Positions 41,701 to 55,400 of a stretch of DNA of 64,000 nucleotides are shown here, piece after piece (position 1 is the stretch's first letter; each line of letters begins with the position of its first letter). The notes under the pieces are model-generated. The model was not told the DNA's origin. It saw only the letters and a list, made by a program, of their open reading frames with translations, and did not search any database. The stretch is from Ptiloglossa arizonensis (Eukaryota; Arthropoda; Insecta; Hymenoptera; Colletidae). The stretch covers positions 991,281 to 1,055,280 of the forward strand of contig NW_027478514.1 of the NCBI RefSeq assembly GCF_051014685.1, given 5' to 3'. The position numbers and the translations under genes were made by a program.

Positions 41701-43229
41701 AATTTCTCGAGTTCGTCAATCCGTTCGCGAGATATGGGAGTTTGAAGTTAAGGAACGCTTGAGCAACCATCAAAATTTTCGCAAGTCTGATACTCGAAAC
41801 CAATAACTACTATGGCCTAGGGGAAAAGAACACACACCATTGTAATCGGGCGTGTTTCTACTTTCAGATGCAACAGGAATTCCTCGAGAACGTCAATCCG
41901 TTCCCGAGATATGGGAGTTTGAAATTAAGGAATTGTTGAGAAACCATCAAAATTTTCGCAAGTCTGATTCCCGAAACCAATAACTACAAAGGCCTAGGGG
42001 AAAAGTACACACACCATAGTAATCGGGCGAGTTTCTACTTTCAGATGCAACAGGAATTTCTCGAGTTCGTCAATCCGTTCGCGATATATGGGAGTTTGAA
42101 GTTAAGGAACGCTTGAGCAACCAACAAAATTTTCACAAGTCTGATACTCGAAACCAATAACTACTATGGCCTAGGGGAAAAGTACACACACCACTGTAAT
42201 CGGGCGTGTTACTACTTTCAGATGCAATAGGAATTCCTCGAGTTCGTCAATCCGTTCGCGAGATATGGGAGTTTGAAGTTAAGGAACGTTTGAGAAACCA
42301 TCAAAATTTTCGCAAGTCTGATACTCGAAACCAATAACCACAAAGGCCTAGGGGAAAAATACACATACCGTTGTAATCGTGCGAGTTTCTACTTTCAGAT
42401 GAAACAGGAATTTCTCGAGTTCGTCAATCCGTTCGCGAGATACGGGAGTTTGAAGTTAAGGAACGTTTGAGAAACCATCAAAATTTTCGCAAGTCTGATA
42501 CTCGAAACCAATAACTACTATGGCCTCGGGGAAAAGAACACACATCATTGTAATCGGGCGTGTTTCTACTTTCAGATGCAACAGGAATTCCTCGAGATCG
42601 TCAATCCGTTCCCGAGATATGGGAGTTTGAAATTAAGGAATGTTTGAGAAACCATCAAAATTTTCGCAAGTCTGATTTCCGAAACCAATAACTACAAAGG
42701 CCTAGGGGAAAATACACATACCGTTGTAATCGGGCCAGTTACTACTTTCAGATGCAATAGGAATTTCTCGAGTTCGTCAATCCGTTCGCGAGATATGGGA
42801 GTTTGAAGTTAAGGAACGTTTGAGAAACCATCAAAATTTTCGCAAGTCTGATACTCGAAACCAATAACTACTATGGCCTAGAGGAAAAGTACACACACCA
42901 CTGTAATCGGGCGTGTTACTACTTTCAGATGCAATAGGAATTCCTCGAGTTCGTCAATCCGTTCGCGAGATATGGGAGTTTGAAGTTAAGGAACGTTTGA
43001 GAAACCATCAAAATTTTCGCAAGTCTGATACTCGAATCCAATAACTACTGTGAACTAGGGCAAAAATACACACACCGCTGTAATCGGGCGAGTTTCTGCT
43101 TTCAGGTGCAACAGGAAATTCTCGAGTTCGTCAATCCGTTCTCGAGATATGGGAGTTTGAAGTTAAGGAATGGTTGAGAAATCATCAAAATTTTCGCTGG
43201 TCTGATACTCGAAACCAATAACTTGAATG
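32084..43229 (+). repeat. HOR position tagged by ggccttcgg
   Basis: In this rare monomer ggccttcgg replaces the usual ggcctaggg. It occurs at 32084, 34914, 36330, 40399 and 43229. The steps are 2830 (16 monomers), 1416 (8), 4069 (23) and 2830 (16). The fixed neighbours are gagaaatcatc before it and cacgcaccattg after it. It shows 8- and 16-monomer periodicity inside the 8.5-kb duplication. Confidence 0.9.
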
Positions 43230-45605
43230 GCCTTCGGCAAAAATACACGCACCATTGTAATCGGGCGAGTTTCTGCTTTCAGATGCAACAAGAATTTCTC
43301 GAGTTCGTCAGTTCGTTCGCGAGATATGGGAGTTTGAAGTTAAGGAATTGTTGAGAAACCTTCAAAATTTTCGCAAGTCTGATTCCCGAAACCAATAACT
43401 ACAAAGGCCTAGGGGAAAAATACACATACCGTTGTAATCGTGCGAGTTTCTACTTTCAGATGAAACAGGAATTTCTCGAGTTCGTCAATCCGTTCGCGAG
43501 ATACGGGAGTTTGAAGTTAAGGAACGTTTGAGAAACCATCAAAATTTTGGCAAGTCTGATACTCGAAACCAATAACTACTATGGCCTAGGGGAAAAGAAC
43601 ACACATCATTGTAATCGGGCGTGTTTCTACTTTCAGATGCAACAGGAATTCCTCGAGATCGTCAATCCGTTCCCGAGATATGGGAGTTTGAAATTAAGGA
43701 ATGTTTGAGAAACCATCAAAATTTTCGCAAGTCTGATTTTCGAAACCAATAACTACAAAGGCCTAGGGGAAAATACACATACCGTTGTAATCGGGCCAGT
43801 TTCTGCTTTCAGATGCAATAGGAATTTCTCGAGTTCGTCAATCCGTTCGCGAGATATGGGAGTTTGAAGTTAAGGAACGTTTGAGAAACCATCAAAATTT
43901 TCGCAAGTCTGATACTCGAAACCAATAACTACTATGAACTAGGGCAAAAATACAAACACTGCTGTAATCGGGCGAGTTTCTGCTTTCAGGTGCAACAGGA
44001 AATTCTCGAGTTCGTCAATCCGTTCGCGAGATATGGGAGTTTGAAGTTAAGGAACGCTTGAGCAACCATCAAAATTTTCGCAAGTCTGATACTCGAAACC
44101 AATAACTACTATGGCCTAGGGGAAAAGAACACACACCATTGTAATCGGGCGTGTTTCTACTTTCACATGCAACAGGAATTTCTCGAGTTCGTCAATCCGT
44201 TCGCGAGATATGGGAATTTGAAGTTAGGGAATGGTTGAGAAACCATCAAAATTTTCGCTGGTCTGATACTCGAAAACAATAACTGGAATGGCCTAGGGGA
44301 AAAGTACACACACCACTGTAATCGGGCGTGTTTCTACTTTGAGATGCAACAGGAATTTCTCGAGGTCGTCAATCCGTTCGCCAGATATGGGAGTTAGAAG
44401 TGAAGGAATGGTTGAGAAACCATCAAAATTTTCGCAAGTCTGATTCCCGAAACCAATAACTACAAAGGCCTAGGGGAAAAATACACATGCCGTTGTAATC
44501 GTGCGAGTTTCTACTTTCAGATGCAACAGGAATTTCTCGAGTTCGTGAATCCGTTCGCGAGATATAGGAGTTCGAAGTTAAGGAATGGTTGAGAAACCAT
44601 CAAAATTTTCGCAAGTCTGATACTCGAAACCAATAACTACTATGGCCTAGGGGAAAAGAACACACACCATTGTAATCGGGCGTGTTTCTACTGTCACATG
44701 CAATAGGAATTTCTCGAGTTCGTCAATCCGTTCGCGAGATATGGGAGTTTGAAATTAAGGAACGCTTGAGCAACCATCAAAATTTTCGCAAGTCTGATAC
44801 TCGAAACCAATAACTACTATGGCCTAGGGGAAAAGAACACACACCATTGTAATCGGGCGTGTTTCTACTTTCAGATGCAACAGGAATTCCTCGAGATCGT
44901 CAATCCGTTCCCGAGATATGGGAGTTTGAAATTAAGGAATTGTTGAGAAACCATCAAAATTTTCGCAAGTCTGATTCCCGAAACCAATAACTACAAAGGC
45001 CTAGGGGAAAAGTACACACACCATAGTAATCGGGCGAGTTTCTACTTTCAGATGCAACAGGAATTTCTCGAGTTCGTCAATCCGTTCGCGATATATGGGA
45101 GTTTGAAGTTAAGGAACGCTTGAGCAACCATCAAAATTTTCACAAGTCTGATACTCGAAACCAATAACTACTATGGCCTAGGGGAAAAGTACACACACCA
45201 CTGTAATCGGGCGTGTTACTACTATCAGATGCAATAGGAATTTCTCGAGTTCGTCAATCCGTTCGCGAGATATGGGAGTTTGAAGTTAAGGAACGTTTGA
45301 GAAACCATCAAAATTTTCGCAAGTCTGATACTCGAAACCAATAACTACTATGAACTAGGGCAAAAATACACACACCGCTGTAATCGGGCGAGTTTCTGCT
45401 TTCAGGTGCAACAGGAAATTCTCGAGTTCGTCAATCCGTTCGCGAGATATGGGAGTTTGAAGTTAAGGAACGCTTGAGCAACCATCAAAATTTTCGCAAG
45501 TCTGATACTCGAAACCAATAACTACTATGGCCTAGGGGAAAAGAACACACACCATTGTAATCGGGCGTGTTTCTACTTTCACATGCAACAGGAATTTCTC
45601 GAGTT
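38707..45605 (+). repeat. Large tandem duplication, copy 2 (6899 bp)
   Basis: This begins immediately after copy 1 and ends at about 45605-45616, where it aligns with the end of copy 1. Its length, 6899 bp, equals 8492 minus 177 minus 1416, so the copies differ by exactly one and eight monomers. Point differences are few. One cluster lies near 43.7-43.8 kb, where the sequence (attttcg, gccagtttctgc) matches 40.9 kb better than the aligned part of copy 1 near 36.8 kb, as expected from a conversion patch. Confidence 0.92.
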
Positions 45606-45741
45606 CGTCAATCCGTTCGCGAGATATGGGAGTTTGAAGTTAGGGAATGGTTGAGAAACCATCAAAATTTTCGCTGGTCTGATACTCGAAAACAATAACT
45701 GGAATGGCCTAGGGGAAAAGTACACACACCACTGTAATCGG

Positions 45742-46320
45742 GCGGGTTTCTACTTTCAGATGCAATAGGAGTTTCTCGAGTTCGTCAATCCGTTCGCGAG
45801 ATATGGGAGTTTGACGTTCAGGAATGGATGAGAAACCATAAAAATTTTCGCTGCTCTGATACTCGAAACCAAGAACTGGAATGGCCTAGGAGAAAAGTAC
45901 ACACACCATTGTAATGGGGCGAGTTTCTGCTTTCAGAAGCAATAGGAATTTCTCGTGTTCGTCAATCCGTTCGCGAGATATGGGAGTTTGAAGTTAAGGG
46001 ATGGTTGAGAAACCATCAAAATTTTCGCAAGTCTGATTCCCGAAACCAATAACAACAAAGGCCTAGGGGAAAAATACACATACCGATGTAATCGGGCGAG
46101 ATTCTACTTTCAGATGCAACAGGAATTTCTGGAGTTCGTCAATCCGTTCGCGAGATATGGGAGTTTGAAGTTAGGGAACGGGTGAGAAACCATCAAAATT
46201 TTCGCTGGTCTGATACTCGAAACCAATAACTGGAATGGCCTAGGGGAAAAGTACACATACCGTTGAAATCGGGCGAGTTTCTGCTGTCAGATGCAATAGG
46301 AATTTCTCGTGTTCGTCAAT
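45742..46320 (+). repeat. Block related to 56358-56950 (offset 10616 bp)
   Basis: About 580 bp is shared in order with the region 10,616 bp downstream (60 monomers less four bases). Shared features are ataggagtttctcg, gacgttcaggaatggatgag, accataaaaatttt, taatggggcg, cagaagcaatagg, aagggatgg, gcgagattctac and tttctggag. Mismatches are more numerous than in the other duplications listed here (ctgctctg against ctggtctg, caagaactgg against caataactgg), so the split is older. Confidence 0.85.
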
Positions 46321-47081
46321 CCGTTCGCGAGATATGGGAGTTTGAAGTTAAGGAATGGTTGAGAAACCATCAAAATTTTCGCAAGTCTGATACTCGAAAC
46401 AAATAACTACTATGGCCTAGGGCAAAAATACACATACCGTTGTAATCGGGCGAGTTTCTGCTTTCAGATGCAATAGGAATTTCTCGAGTTCGTCAATTCG
46501 TTCGCGAGATATGGGAGTTTGAAGTTTAGGAATGGTTGAGCAACCATCAAAATTTTCGCAAGTCTGATTCCCGAAACCAATAACTACAGAGGCCTAGGGG
46601 AAAAATACAAATACCGTTGCAATCGGGCGAGTTTCTACTTTCAGATGCAAGAGGAATTTCTCGAGTTCGTCAATCCGTTCGCGAGATATGGGAATTTGAA
46701 GTTAAGGAATGGTTGAGAAACCATCGAAATTTTCGCATGTCTGATACTCGAAACCAATAACTACAAAGGCCTAGGGGAAAAATACACATACCGTTGTAAT
46801 CGCGAGAGTTTCTGCCTTCAGATGCAACAGGAATTTCTCGAGTTCGTCAATCCGTTCGCGAGATATGGGAGTTTGAAATTAAGGAATGGTTGAGAAACCA
46901 TCAAAATTTTCGCAAGTCTGATACTCGAAACCAATAACTACTATGGCCTAGGGCAAAAATACACATACCGCTGTAATCCGGCGAGTTTCTAGTTTCAGAT
47001 GCAACAGGAATTTCTCGAGTTCGTCAATCCGTTCGCGAGATATGGGAGTTTGAATTTAAGGAACGGTTGAGAAACCATCAA

Positions 47082-47790
47082 AATTTTCGAATGTCTGATA
47101 CTCGAAACCAATAACTACAGAGGCCTAGGGCAAAAATACACATACCGTTGTAATCGGGCGAGTTTCTGCTTTCAGATGCAATAGGAATTTCTCGAGTTCG
47201 TCAATTCGTTCGCGAGATATGGGAGTTTGAAGTTAAGGAATGGTTGAGCAACCATCAAAATTTTCGCAAGTCTGATTCCCGAAACCAATAACTACTATGG
47301 CCTAGGGCAAATATACATACACCGCTGTAATCGGGCGAGTTTCTGCTTTCAGATGCAACAAGAATTTCTCGAGTTCGTCAACCCGTTCGCGAGATATGGG
47401 AGTTAGAATTTAAGGAACGGTTGAGAAACCATCAAAATTTTCGCATGTCTGATACTCGAAACCAATAACTACAGAGGCCTAGGGCAAAAATACACATACC
47501 GTTGTAATCGGGCGAGTTTCTGCTTTCAGATGCAATAGGAATTTCTCGAGTTCGTCAATTCGTTCGCGAGATATGGGAGTTTGAAGTTAAGGAATGGTTG
47601 AGCAACCATCAAAATTTTCGCAAGTCTGATTCCCGAAACCAATAACTACTATGGCCTAGGGCAAATATACATACACCGCTGTAATCGGGCGAGTTTCTGC
47701 TTTCAGATGCAACAAGAATTTCTCGAGTTCGTCAACCCGTTCGCGAGATATGGGAGTTAGAATTTAAGGAATGGTTGAGAAACCATCAAA
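47082..47790 (+). repeat. Tandem dimer duplication (2 x 354 bp)
   Basis: A two-monomer unit is repeated once at an offset of 354 bp: gaggcctagggc at 47120 and 47474, and gggcaaatatacatacacc about 190 bp after each. The second copy ends where a B-type monomer with gcaagtgtgattcc begins near 47800. Confidence 0.88.
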
Positions 47791-47850
47791 ATTTTCGCAA
47801 GTGTGATTCCCGAAACCAATAACTACAAAGGCCTAGGGGAAAAATACACA

Positions 47851-50800
47851 TACCGTTGAAATCGTGCGAGTTTCTACTTTCAGATGCAACAGGAATTTCT
47901 CGAGTTCGTCAATCCGTTCGCGAGATATGGGAGTTTGAAGTTAGGGAATGGTTGAAAAACCATCAAAATTTTCGCTGGTCTGATACTCGAAAACAATAAC
48001 TGGAATGGCCTAGGGGAAAAGTACACACACCACTGTAATCGGACGTGTTTCTACTTTGAGATGCAACAGGAATTTCTCGAGGTCGTCAATCCGTTCGCCA
48101 GATATGGGAGTTAGAAGTGAAGGAATGGTTGAGAAACCATTAAAATTTTCGCAAGTCTGATTCCCGAAACCAATAACTACAAAGGCCTAGGGGAAAAGAA
48201 CACACACAATTGTAATCGGGCGTGTATCTACTTTCACATGCAACAGGAATTTCTCGAGTTCGTCAATCCGTTCGCGAGATATGGGAGTTTGAAGTTAGGG
48301 AATGGTTGAGAAACCATCAAAATTTTCGCTGGTCTGATACTCGAAAAGAATAACTGGAATGGCCTAGGGGAAAAGTACACACACCACTGTAATCGGACGT
48401 GTTTCTACTTTGAGATGCAACAGGAATTTCTCGAGGTCGTCAATCCGTTCGCCAGATATGGGAGTTAGAAGAGAAGGAATGGTTGAGAAACCATTAAAAT
48501 TTTCGCAAGTCTGATTCCCGAAACCAATAACTACAAAGGCCTAGGGGAAAAGAACACACACCATTGTAATCGGGCGTGTATCTACTTTCACATGCAACAG
48601 GAATTTCTCGAGTTCGTCAATCCGTTCGCGAGATATGGGAGTTTGAAGTTAAGGAATGTTTGAGGAACCATCAAAATTTTCGCAAGTCTGATTCCCGAAA
48701 CCAATAACTACAAAGGCCTAGGGGAAAAATACACATACCGTTGTAATCGGGCGAGTTTCTACTTTCAGATGCAACAGGAATTTCTCGAGATCGTCAATCC
48801 GTTCCCGAGATATGGGAGTTTGAAATTAGGGAATGGTTGAGAAACCATCAAAATTTTCGCTGGTCTGATACTCGAAACAAATAACTGGAATGGCCTAGGG
48901 GAAAAGTACACACACCACTGTAATCGGGCGTGTTTCTACTTTGAGATGCAACAGGAATTTCTCGAGATCGTCAATCCGTTCGCCAGATATGGGAGTTAGA
49001 AGTGAAGGAATGGTTGAGAAACCATTAAAATTTTCGCAAGTCTGATTCCCGAAACCAATAACTACAAAGGCCTAGGCGAAAAATACACATGCCGTTGTAA
49101 TCGTGCGAGTTTCTACTTTCAGATGCAACAGGAATTTCTCGAGTTCGTGAATCCGTTCGCGAGATATAGGAGTTCGAAGTTAAGGAATGGTTGTGAAACC
49201 ATCGAAATTTTCGCAAGTCTGATACTCGAAACCAATAACTACTATGGCCTAGGGGAAAAGTACACACACCATTGTAATCGGGCGTGTTTCTACTTTCAGA
49301 TGCAACAGGAATTTCTCGAGCTCGTCAATCCATTCGCGAGATATGGGAGTTTGAAGTTAAGGAATGTTTGAGGAACCATCAAAATTTTCGCAAGTCTGAT
49401 TCCCGAAACCAATAACTACAAAGGCCTAGGGGAAAAATACACATACCGTTGTAATCGGGCGAGTTTCTAATTTCAGATGCAACAGGAATTTCTCGAGATC
49501 GTCAATCCGTTCCCGAGATATGGGAGTTTGAAATTAAGGAATGTTTGAGGAACCATCAAAATTTTCGAAAGTCTGATTTCCGAAACCAATAACTACAAAG
49601 GCCTAGGGGAAAATACACACACCGTTGTAATCGTGCGAGTTTCTACTTTCAGATGCAACAGGAATTTCTCGAGATCGTCAATCCGTTCCCGAGATATGGG
49701 AGTTTGAAATTAAGGAATGGTTGAGAAACCATCAAAATTTTCGCTGGTCTGATACTCGAAACAAATAACTGGAATGGCCTAGGGGAAAAGTACACACACC
49801 ACTGTAATCGGGCGTGTTTCTACTTTGAGATGCAACAGGAATTTCTCGAGATCGTCAATCCGTTCGCCAGATATGGGAGTTAGAAGTGAAGAAATGGTTG
49901 AGAAGCCATCAAAATTTTCGCAAGTCTGATTCCCGAAACCAATAACTACAAAGGCCTAGGGGAAAAATACACATGCCGTTGTAATCGTGCGAGTTTCTAC
50001 TTTCAGATGCAACAGGAATTTCTCGAGTTCGTCAATCCGTTCGCGAGATATGGGAGTTTGAAATTAAGGAACGTTTGAGAAACCATCAAAATTTTCGCAA
50101 GTCTGATACTCGAAACCAATAACTACTATGGCCTAGGGGAAAAGAACACACACCATTGTAATCGGGCGTGTTTCTACTTTCAGATGCTACAGGAATTCCT
50201 CGAGATCGTCAATCCGTTCCCGAGATATGGGAGTTTGAAATTAAGGAATGTTTGAGGAACCATCAAAATTTTCGAAAGTCTGATTTCCGAAACCAATAAC
50301 TACAAAGGCCTAGGGGAAAATACACACACCGTTGTAATCGTGCGAGTTTCTACTTTCAGATGCAACAGGAATTTCTCGAGTTCGTCAATCCGTTCGCGAG
50401 ATATGGGAGTTTGAAGTTACGGAATGGTTGAGAAACCATCAAAATTTTCGCTGGTCTGATACTCGAAAACAATAACTGGAATGGCCTAGGGGAAAAGTAC
50501 ACACACCACTGTAATCGGACGTGTTTCTACTTTGAGATGCAACAGGAATTTCTCGAGGTCGTCAATCCGTTCGCCAGATATGGGAGTTAGAAGTGAAGGA
50601 ATGGTTGAGAAACCATTAAAATTTTCGCAAGTCTGATTCCCGAAACCAATAACTACAAAGGCCTAGGGGAAAAGAACACACACCATTGTAATCGGGCGTG
50701 TATCTACTTTCACATGCAACAGGAATTTCTCGAGTTCGTCAATCCGTTCGCGAGATATGGGAGTTTGAAGTTAGGGAACGGTTGAGAAACCATCAAAATT

Positions 50801-52440
50801 TTCGCTGGTCTGATACTCGAAAACAATAACTGGAATGGCCTAGGGGAAAAGTACACACACCACTGTAATCGGACGTGTTTCTACTTTGAGATGCAACAGG
50901 AATTTCTCGAGGTCGTCAATCCGTTCGCCAGATATGGGAGTTAGAAGTGAAGGAATGGTTGAGAAACCATTAAAATTTTCGCAAGTCTGATTCCCGAAAC
51001 CAATAACTACAAAGGCCTAGGCGAAAAATACACATGCCGTTGTAATCGTGCGAGTTTCTACTTTCAGATGCAACAGGAATTTCTCGAGTTCGTGAATCCG
51101 TTCGCGAGATATAGGAGTTCGAAGTTAAGGAATGGTTGTGAAACCATCGAAATTTTCGCAAGTCTGATACTCGAAACCAATAACTACTATGGCCTAGGGG
51201 AAAAGTACACACACCATTGTAATCGGGCGTGTTTCTACTTTCAGATGCAACAGGAATTTCTCGAGCTCGTCAATCCATTCGCGAGATATGGGAGTTTGAA
51301 GTTAGGGAATGGTTGAGAAACCATCAAAATTTTCGCTGGTCTGATACTCGAAAACAATAACTGGAATGGCCTAGGGGAAAAGTACACACACCACTGTAAT
51401 CGGACGTGTTTCTACTTTGAGATGCAACAGGAATTTCTCGAGGTCGTCAATCCGTTCGCCAGATATGGGAGTTAGAAGTGAAGGAATGGTTGAGAAACCA
51501 TTAAAATTTTCGCAAGTCTGATTCCCGAAACCAATAACTACAAAGGCCTAGGGGAAAAGAACACACACCATTGTAATCGGGCGTGTATCTACTTTCACAT
51601 GCAACAGGAATTTCTCGAGTTCGTCAATCCGTTCGCGAGATATGGGAGTTTGAAGTTAAGGAATGTTTGAGGAACCATCAAAATTTTCGCAAGTCTGATT
51701 CCCGAAACCAATAACTACAAAGGCCTAGGGGAAAAATACACATACCGTTGTAATCGGGCGAGTTTCTACTTTCAGATGCAACAGGAATTTCTCGAGATCG
51801 TCAATCCGTTCCCGAGATATGGGAGTTTGAAATTAAGGAATGGTTGAGAAACCATCAAAATTTTCGCTGGTCTGATACTCGAAACAAATAACTGGAATGG
51901 CCTAGGGGAAAAGTACACACACCACTGTAATCGGGCGTGTTTCTACTTTGAGATGCAACAGGAATTTCTCGAGATCGTCAATCCGTTCGCCAGATATGGG
52001 AGTTAGAAGTGAAGGAATGGTTGAGAAACCATTAAAATTTTCGCAAGTCTGATTCCCGAAACCAATAACTACAAAGGCCTAGGCGAAAAATACACATGCC
52101 GTTGTAATCGTGCGAGTTTCTACTTTCAGATGCAACAGGAATTTCTCGAGTTCGTCAATCCGTTCGCGAGATATGGGAGTTTGAAATTAAGGAACGTTTG
52201 AGAAACCATCAAAATTTTCGCAAGTCTGATACTCGAAACCAATAACTACTATGGCCTAGGGGAAAAGAACACACACCATTGTAATCGGGCGTGTTTCTAC
52301 TTTCAGATGCTACAGGAATTCCTCGAGATCGTCAATCCGTTCCCGAGATATGGGAGTTTGAAATTAAGGAATGTTTGAGGAACCATCAAAATTTTCGCAA
52401 GTCTGATTTCCGAAACCAATAACTACAAAGGCCTAGGGGA
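47851..52440 (+). repeat. Satellite domain 6: C/B-rich HOR of mixed step
   Basis: The rare variant cgtgtatctac marks one position at 48221, 48575, 50697 and 51582, with steps of 354, 2122 and 885 bp (2, 12 and 5 monomers). A second relation joins 48.97-49.35 kb with 50.92-51.30 kb at 1945 bp (11 monomers, two short), carrying aggcgaaaaatac, ggttgtgaaaccatcg and gagctcgtc. A third joins 50.04-50.33 kb with 52.16-52.45 kb at about 2123 bp (cagatgctacagg). Other diagnostic forms are aaccattaaaatt and atcggacgtg. Confidence 0.85.
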
Positions 52441-55400
52441 AAATACACACACCGCTGTAATCGGGCGAGTTTCTGCTTTCAGGTGCAACAGGAAATTCTC
52501 GATTTCGTCAATCCGTTCGCGAGATATGGGAGTTTGAAATTAAGGAATGGTTGAGAAACCATCAAAATTTTCGCAAGTCTGATACTCGAAACCAATAAGT
52601 ACTATGGCCTAGAGCTAAAATACACACACCGCTGTAATCGGGCGAGTTTCTGCTTTCAGATGCAAGAAGAATTTGTCGAGTTCGTCAATTCGTTCGCGAG
52701 ATATGGGAGTTTGAAGTTAAGGAATGGTTGTGCAACCATCAAAATTTTCGCAAGTCTGATTCCCGAAACCTATAACTACAAAGTCCTAGGGGAAAAATAC
52801 ACATACGCTTGTAATCGGGCGAGTTTCTACTTTCAGATGCAACAGGAATTTCTCGAGTTCGTCAATCCGTTCGCGAGATATGGGAGTTTGAATTTAAGGA
52901 ACGGTTGAGGAACCATCAAAATTTTCGCATGTCTGATACTCGAAACCAATAACTACAGAGGCCTAGGGCAAAAATACACATACCGTTGAAATCGGGCGAG
53001 TTTCTGCTTTCAGATGCAATAGGAATTTCTCGAGTTCGTCAATTCGTTCGCGAGATATGGGAGTTTGAAGTTAAGGAATGGTTGTGCAACCATCAAAATT
53101 TTCGCAAGTCTGATTCCCGAAACCTATAACTACAAAGTCCTAGGGGAAAAATACACATACCCTTGTAATCGGGCGATTTTCTATTTTCAGATGCAACAGG
53201 AATTTCTCGAGTTCGTCAATCCGTTCGCGAGATATGGGAGTTTGAATTTAAGGAACGGTTGAGAAACCATCAAAATTTTCGCATGTCTGATACTCGAAAC
53301 CAATAACTAGAGAGGCCTAGGGCAAAAATACACATACCGATGTAATCGGGCGAGTTTCTGCTTTCAGATGCAATAGGAATTTCTCGAGTTCGTCAATTCG
53401 TTCGCGAGATATGGGAGTTTGAAGTTAAGGAATGGTTGAGCAACCATCAAAATTTTCGCAAGTCTGATTCCCGAAACCAATAACTACAAAGGCCTAGGGG
53501 AAAAGTACACATACCGTTGAAATCGGGCGAGTTTCTGCTTTCAGATGCAACAGGAACTTCTCTAGATCGTCAATCCGTTCGCCAGATATGGGAGTTAGAA
53601 GTGAAGAAATGGTTGAGAAACCATCAAAATTTTCGCAAGTCTGATTCCCGAAACCAATAACTACAAAGGCCTAGGGGAAAAATACACATGCCGTTGTAAT
53701 CGTGCGAGTTTCTACTTTCAGATGCAACAGGAATTTCTCGAGATCGTCAATCCGTTCGCGAGATATGGGAGTTTGAAGTTAAGGGATGGTTGAGAAACCA
53801 TCAAAATTTTCGCAAGTCTGATTCCCGAAACCAATAACTACAAATGCCTAGGGGAAAAATACACATACCGTTGTAATCGGGCGAGTTTCTACTTTCAGAT
53901 GCAACAGGAATTTCTCGAGATCGTCAATCCGTTCCCGAGATATGGGAGTTTGAAATTAAGGAATGGTTGAGAAACCATCAAAATTTTCGCTGGTCTGATA
54001 CTCGAAACAAATAACTGGAATGGCCTAGGGGAAAAGTACACACACCACTGTAATCGGGCGTGTTTCTACTTTGAGATGCAACAGGAATTTCTCGAGATCG
54101 TCAATCCGTTCGCCAGATATGGGAGTTAGAAGTGAAGGAATGGTTGAGAAACCATCAAAATTTTCGCAAGTCTGATACTCGAAACCAATAACTACTATGG
54201 CCTAGGGGAAAAGTACACACACCATTGTAATCGGGCGTGTTTCTACTTTCAGATGCAACAGGAATTTCTCGAGCTCGTCAATCCATTCGCGAGATATGGG
54301 AGTTTGAAGTTAAGGAATGTTTGAGGAACCATCAAAATTTTCGCAAGTCTGATTCCCGAAAACAATAATCACAAAGGCCTAGGGGAAAAATACACATACC
54401 GTTGTAATCGGGCGAGTTTCTACTTTCAGATGCAACAGGAATTTCTCGAGATCGTCAATCCTTTCCCGAGATATGGGAGTTTGATATTAAGGAATGGTTG
54501 AGAAACCATCAAAATTTTCGCTGGTCTGATACTCGAAACAAATAACTGGAATGGCCTAGGGGAAAAGTACACACACCACTGTAATCGGGCGTGTTTCTAC
54601 TTTGAGATGCAACAGGAACTTCTCGAGATCGTCAATCCGTTCGCCAGATATGGGAGTTAGAAGTGAAGAAATGGTTGAGAAACCATCAAAATTTTCGCAA
54701 GTCTGATTCCCGAAACCAATAACTACAAAGGCCTAGGGGAAAAATACACATGTCGTTGTAATCGTGCGAGTTTCTACTTTCAGATGCAACAGGAATTTCT
54801 CGAGTTCGTCAATCCGTTCGCGAGATATGGGAGTTTGAAGTTAAGGAACGTTTGAGAAACCATCAAAATTTTCGCAAGACTGATACTCGAAACCAATAAC
54901 TACTATGGCCTAGGGGAAAAGAACACACACCATTGTAGTCGGGCGTGTTTCTACTTTCAGATGCAACAGTAATTCCTCGAGATCGTCAATCCGTTCCTGA
55001 GATATGGGAGTTTGAAATTAAGGAATGTTTGAGGAACCATCAAAATTTTCGCAAGTCTGATTTCCGAAACCAATAACTACAAAGGCCTAGGGGAAAATAC
55101 ACATACCGTTGTAATCGGGTCAGTTACTACTTTCAGATGCAATAGGAATTTCTCGAGTTCGTCAATCCGTTCGCGAGATATGGGAGTTTGAAGTTAAGGA
55201 ACGTTTGAGAAACCATCAAAATTTTCGCAAGTCTGATACTCGAAACCAATAACTACTATGAACTAGGGCAAAAATACACACACCGCTGTAATCGGGCGAG
55301 TTTCTGCTTTCAGGTGCAACAGGAAATTCTCGATTTCGTCAATCCGTTCGCGAGATATGGGAGTTTGAAATTAAGGAATGGTTGAGAAACCATCAAAATT

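Larger units (their letters stand above)
45606..47850 (+). repeat. Satellite domain 5: divergent E-like block
   Basis: From about 45.74 kb the monomer composition changes abruptly. New variants include gcgggtttc, ataggagtttc, gacgttcagg, atggatgag, accataaaaatt, aatggggcg, cagaagcaatagg, aagggatgg, tttctggag, acagaggcc and gcaaatatacatac. Monomer lengths stay at 177 bp and the orientation is unchanged. Many of these variants reappear only at 52.5-58 kb and 59-64 kb. Confidence 0.85.
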
